The notes under the pieces were generated by a model. That model was not told the origin of the DNA. It saw only the letters and a program-made list of their open reading frames with translations, and searched no databases. A stretch of 64,000 bases of DNA, taken from Trogon surrucura (Eukaryota; Chordata; Aves; Trogoniformes; Trogonidae). The translations under genes and the position numbers were made by a program. Positions 62,185 to 64,000 of the stretch are shown in pieces. The stretch lies in the NCBI GenBank assembly GCA_020746105.1, contig CM036658.1, positions 32,203,099 through 32,267,098 of the forward strand, in the 5' to 3' direction. The stretch's first letter is position 1; each line of letters opens with the position of its first letter.

Positions 62185-62557
62185 TGTCATGGCTTAAATC
62201 CAGTTGGCGACTAAACACCGTGCAGACATTAGCTCACACTAATAATGATAATAATGATAATGATGATAATAATAATAATTCTATTGTTTTATATTAATTA
62301 TAATAATTATTAATTATATATAATAATTATTTAATAATAATGATTATGGTAATAACAGCAACAGTAGAATATACAAACAGGTGCTGTACAATGTTTTTGC
62401 TTACCTGCTGACCACTGCCTGACCTCTGTCCACCTAGTGATCTCAGAGAAGATAAAATCCTGAAATTGCAAGCCCAGAAGAGCCCAAGCTTCCCAGTCAA
62501 CTCTCATCTGTATACTGAGCATAATGTCATATGATATGAAATATTTCATCGGCCAGT
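62185..62557 (-). mobile_element. Avian ERV LTR, interrupted by CR1
   Basis: Plus-strand reading starts TGTCATGGCTTAAATCCAGT-TGGCGACTAAACACCGTGCA, which is the reversed 3' end of a common avian LTR family I know as TGTCGTGGTTTAACCCCAGC-type. Further family landmarks follow in order: an AAT-rich microsatellite, CAGGTGCTGTACAATGTTTT, CTGCTGACCACTGCC, and TATACTGAGCATAATGTCAT-ATGATATGAAATATTTCATC-GGCCAGT. The family continues with U3 sequence here, but the match stops at 62557 where CR1 begins. The remaining U3 should reappear beyond the CR1, outside this window. No target duplication can be tested. Confidence 0.82.
62240..62345. repeat. AAT/GAT-rich and AT-palindromic simple sequence
   Basis: A (AATAATGAT)n-like run at 62240-62280 is followed by AT-only self-complementary sequence (AATTATTAATTATATATAAT). 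It lies inside the LTR, whose family normally has an AAT-rich segment here, so it is an expanded native part and not an independent insertion. Confidence 0.85.
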
Positions 62558-64000
62558 CCAAGCTTTTTCAAATACATGACAGATCAAACTAACACCAGAG
62601 GCAATGTAGGCCCACTGATGAATGAGGTGGGTGCCTTGGTGACAGAAGATACAGAGAAGGCAGAATTACTGAATGCCTTCTTTGCCTCTGTCTACTCTGC
62701 CGGAGGCTGTCCTGAGGAGCCCCGTTCCCCTGAGGTCCCAGATGATGTCAAGTCAATGGAGGAGTTTCTCTTAGTCAATGAGGACTGGGTTAGAGACCAA
62801 TTAAGCAATCTGGACATCCATAAATCCATGGGTCCAGACAGGATGCACTGCGGGTGCTGAGGAAGCTGGTGGAAGTCATTGCTGGACCACTCTCCATCAT
62901 CTTTGCCAAGTCTTGGGAAACGGGAGAGGTGCCTGAGGACTGGAGGGAAGCAAATGTCACTCCAGTCTTCAAAAAGGGCAAGAGGGAGGACCCGGGTAAC
63001 TATAGACCGGTCAGCCTCACCTCCATCCCTGGGAAAGTGATGGAACACTTTATCCTTGGTGCCATCACAAGGCATATCAAGGATAAGAGGGTTATTAGGG
63101 GTAGTCAACATGGCTTTACCAAGGGGAAGTCGTGCTTGACCAACATCACAGCTTTTTATGAGAAAATAACAAAGTGGATGGATGATAGCAGAGCTGTGGA
63201 TGTGGTCTACCTTGACTTCAGTAAAGCATTTGACACAGTCTCCCACAGCATCCTCACAGCTAAACTGAAGAAGTGTGGTCTAGACTATCCGGTAGTGAGG
63301 TGGACTGCAGACTGGCTGAAGGAAAGAAGCCAGAGAGTCATAGTCAATGGGGCGGAGTCTAGCTGGAAGCCAGTATCTAGTGGAGTGCCTCAAGGGTCAG
63401 TACTGGGGCCAATATTATTCAATATATTCATCAATGATTTAGATGAGGGACTAGAGAGTACTATCAGCAAGTTTGCTGATGACACCAAGCTGGGAGGAGT
63501 GGTTGACACGCCAGAAGGCTGTGCTGCCATCCAGCGAGACCTGGACAGGCTGGAGAGTTGGGCAGGGAATAACTTGATGAAATACAACAAGGGAAAGTGT
63601 AGGGTCCTACATCTGGGCAGAAAAAAAAACAGGTTCCAGTATAGATTGGGGAACGACCTGTTAGAGAGCAGTGTAGGGGAAAGGGACCTCTGGGTCCTGG
63701 TGGACAGCAGGATGACCATGAGCCAGCAATGTGCCCTTGTGGCCAGGAAGGCCAATGGCATCCTGGGGTGTATTAGAAGGAGGGTGGTTAGCAGGTCAAG
63801 AGAGGTTCTCCTTCCCCTCTTCTCTGCCCTGGTGAGGCCGCATCTGGAATATTGTGTCCAGTTCTGGGCCCCTCAGTTCAAGAAGGACAGGGAACTCCTG
63901 GAGAGAGTTCAGCACAGAGCAGCTAAGCTGATTAAGGGAGTGGAGCATCTCCCTTATGACGAAAGGCTGAGGGAGCTGGGTCTCTTTAGTTTGGAGGAGA
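62558..64000 (+). mobile_element. CR1 LINE, recent, 5'-truncated, runs off window
   Basis: Starts at about 62558 (CCAAGCTTTTTCAAATACAT) in the segment between the endonuclease and reverse-transcriptase domains and continues to the last base. It is the longest and best preserved copy here. Over 63720-64000 it is close to the 28144-28420 copy, so both belong to the same young subfamily. It interrupts the LTR at 62185-62557. The endonuclease domain is absent, so it was dead on arrival. Confidence 0.95.
62558..64000 (+). pseudogene. CR1 ORF2 reverse-transcriptase region, one frameshift
   Basis: From 62576 one frame gives NAFFASVYSAGGCPEE and [16 protein letters not shown] single-base deletion near 62847-62850 then moves reading to another frame, which I followed without a stop from 62851 to the window end, about 383 codons. 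In order it shows [25 protein letters not shown], motif [12 protein letters not shown], motif [18 protein letters not shown], motif [11 protein letters not shown] (FADD at 63472-63483, the catalytic aspartates), then [20 protein letters not shown] near the end. The enzyme would copy CR1 RNA at a nicked target. Here the 5' truncation and frameshift make it a pseudogene. It lacks a promoter. Confidence 0.92.

Noticed and set aside
62692..63246. 184-codon minus-strand frame, and 63390-63761 minus
   Set aside because: Antisense shadows of the CR1 reverse-transcriptase frame, common in this conserved, GC-richer coding DNA.

Overview
The window is bird nuclear DNA, from an AT-rich, gene-poor interval (intergenic or deep intron). 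The organism call rests on the repeats. There are more than a dozen fragments of the CR1 LINE, several ending in the diagnostic ATTCTRTG octamer tail, and pieces of several avian endogenous-retrovirus LTR families. I found no host exon, RNA gene, CRISPR array or bacterial-type operon that I would defend. Most open frames are short and fall in unique AT-rich sequence or inside repeats.

Layout. An ERVL-type LTR lies at 1286-2179 (+), carrying an expanded (AG)38 tract. Unique sequence follows, with an ancient CR1/L3-like relic at 7870-8125. A second copy of the same LTR family lies inverted at 12936-14228, with a perfect 5-bp target-site duplication (AAGGA) and a CR1 inserted inside it. CR1 copies follow at 16434-17205 (-), 18362-18566 (+) and 20139-20275 (-), with a (TTCC)22 microsatellite at 19893-19980. 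Another LTR lies at about 26220-26755 (-). CR1 at 27086-27505 (-) is followed by a clean CR1-in-CR1 nest at 28043-29740. From about 29.7 to 44.5 kb the sequence is mostly unique with two short CR1 tails. A CpG-rich LTR with TATA box and polyA signal lies at about 44578-45429 (+). CR1 copies follow at 51620-52512 (+), 52683-52755 (-) and 56433-56487 (+). At the right end, an LTR (62185-62557, -) is interrupted by a 5'-truncated CR1 (62558 to the window end). That CR1 has a reverse-transcriptase frame that is open for about 383 codons after one upstream 1-bp frameshift.

No gene network is visible. What the sequence records is the order of insertions: CR1 into LTR (13.9 kb), CR1 into CR1 (28.1 kb), CR1 into LTR (62.6 kb), and a microsatellite that grew from a short tract inside an LTR (1.4 kb). 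The least explained parts are a group of protein-like frames at 6.1-6.95 kb, a compositionally distinct block at 17.2-18.36 kb and a locally CpG-rich patch near 32 kb. I read these as candidates only. Family names and LTR consensus comparisons come from memory of avian repeats, not from a search.
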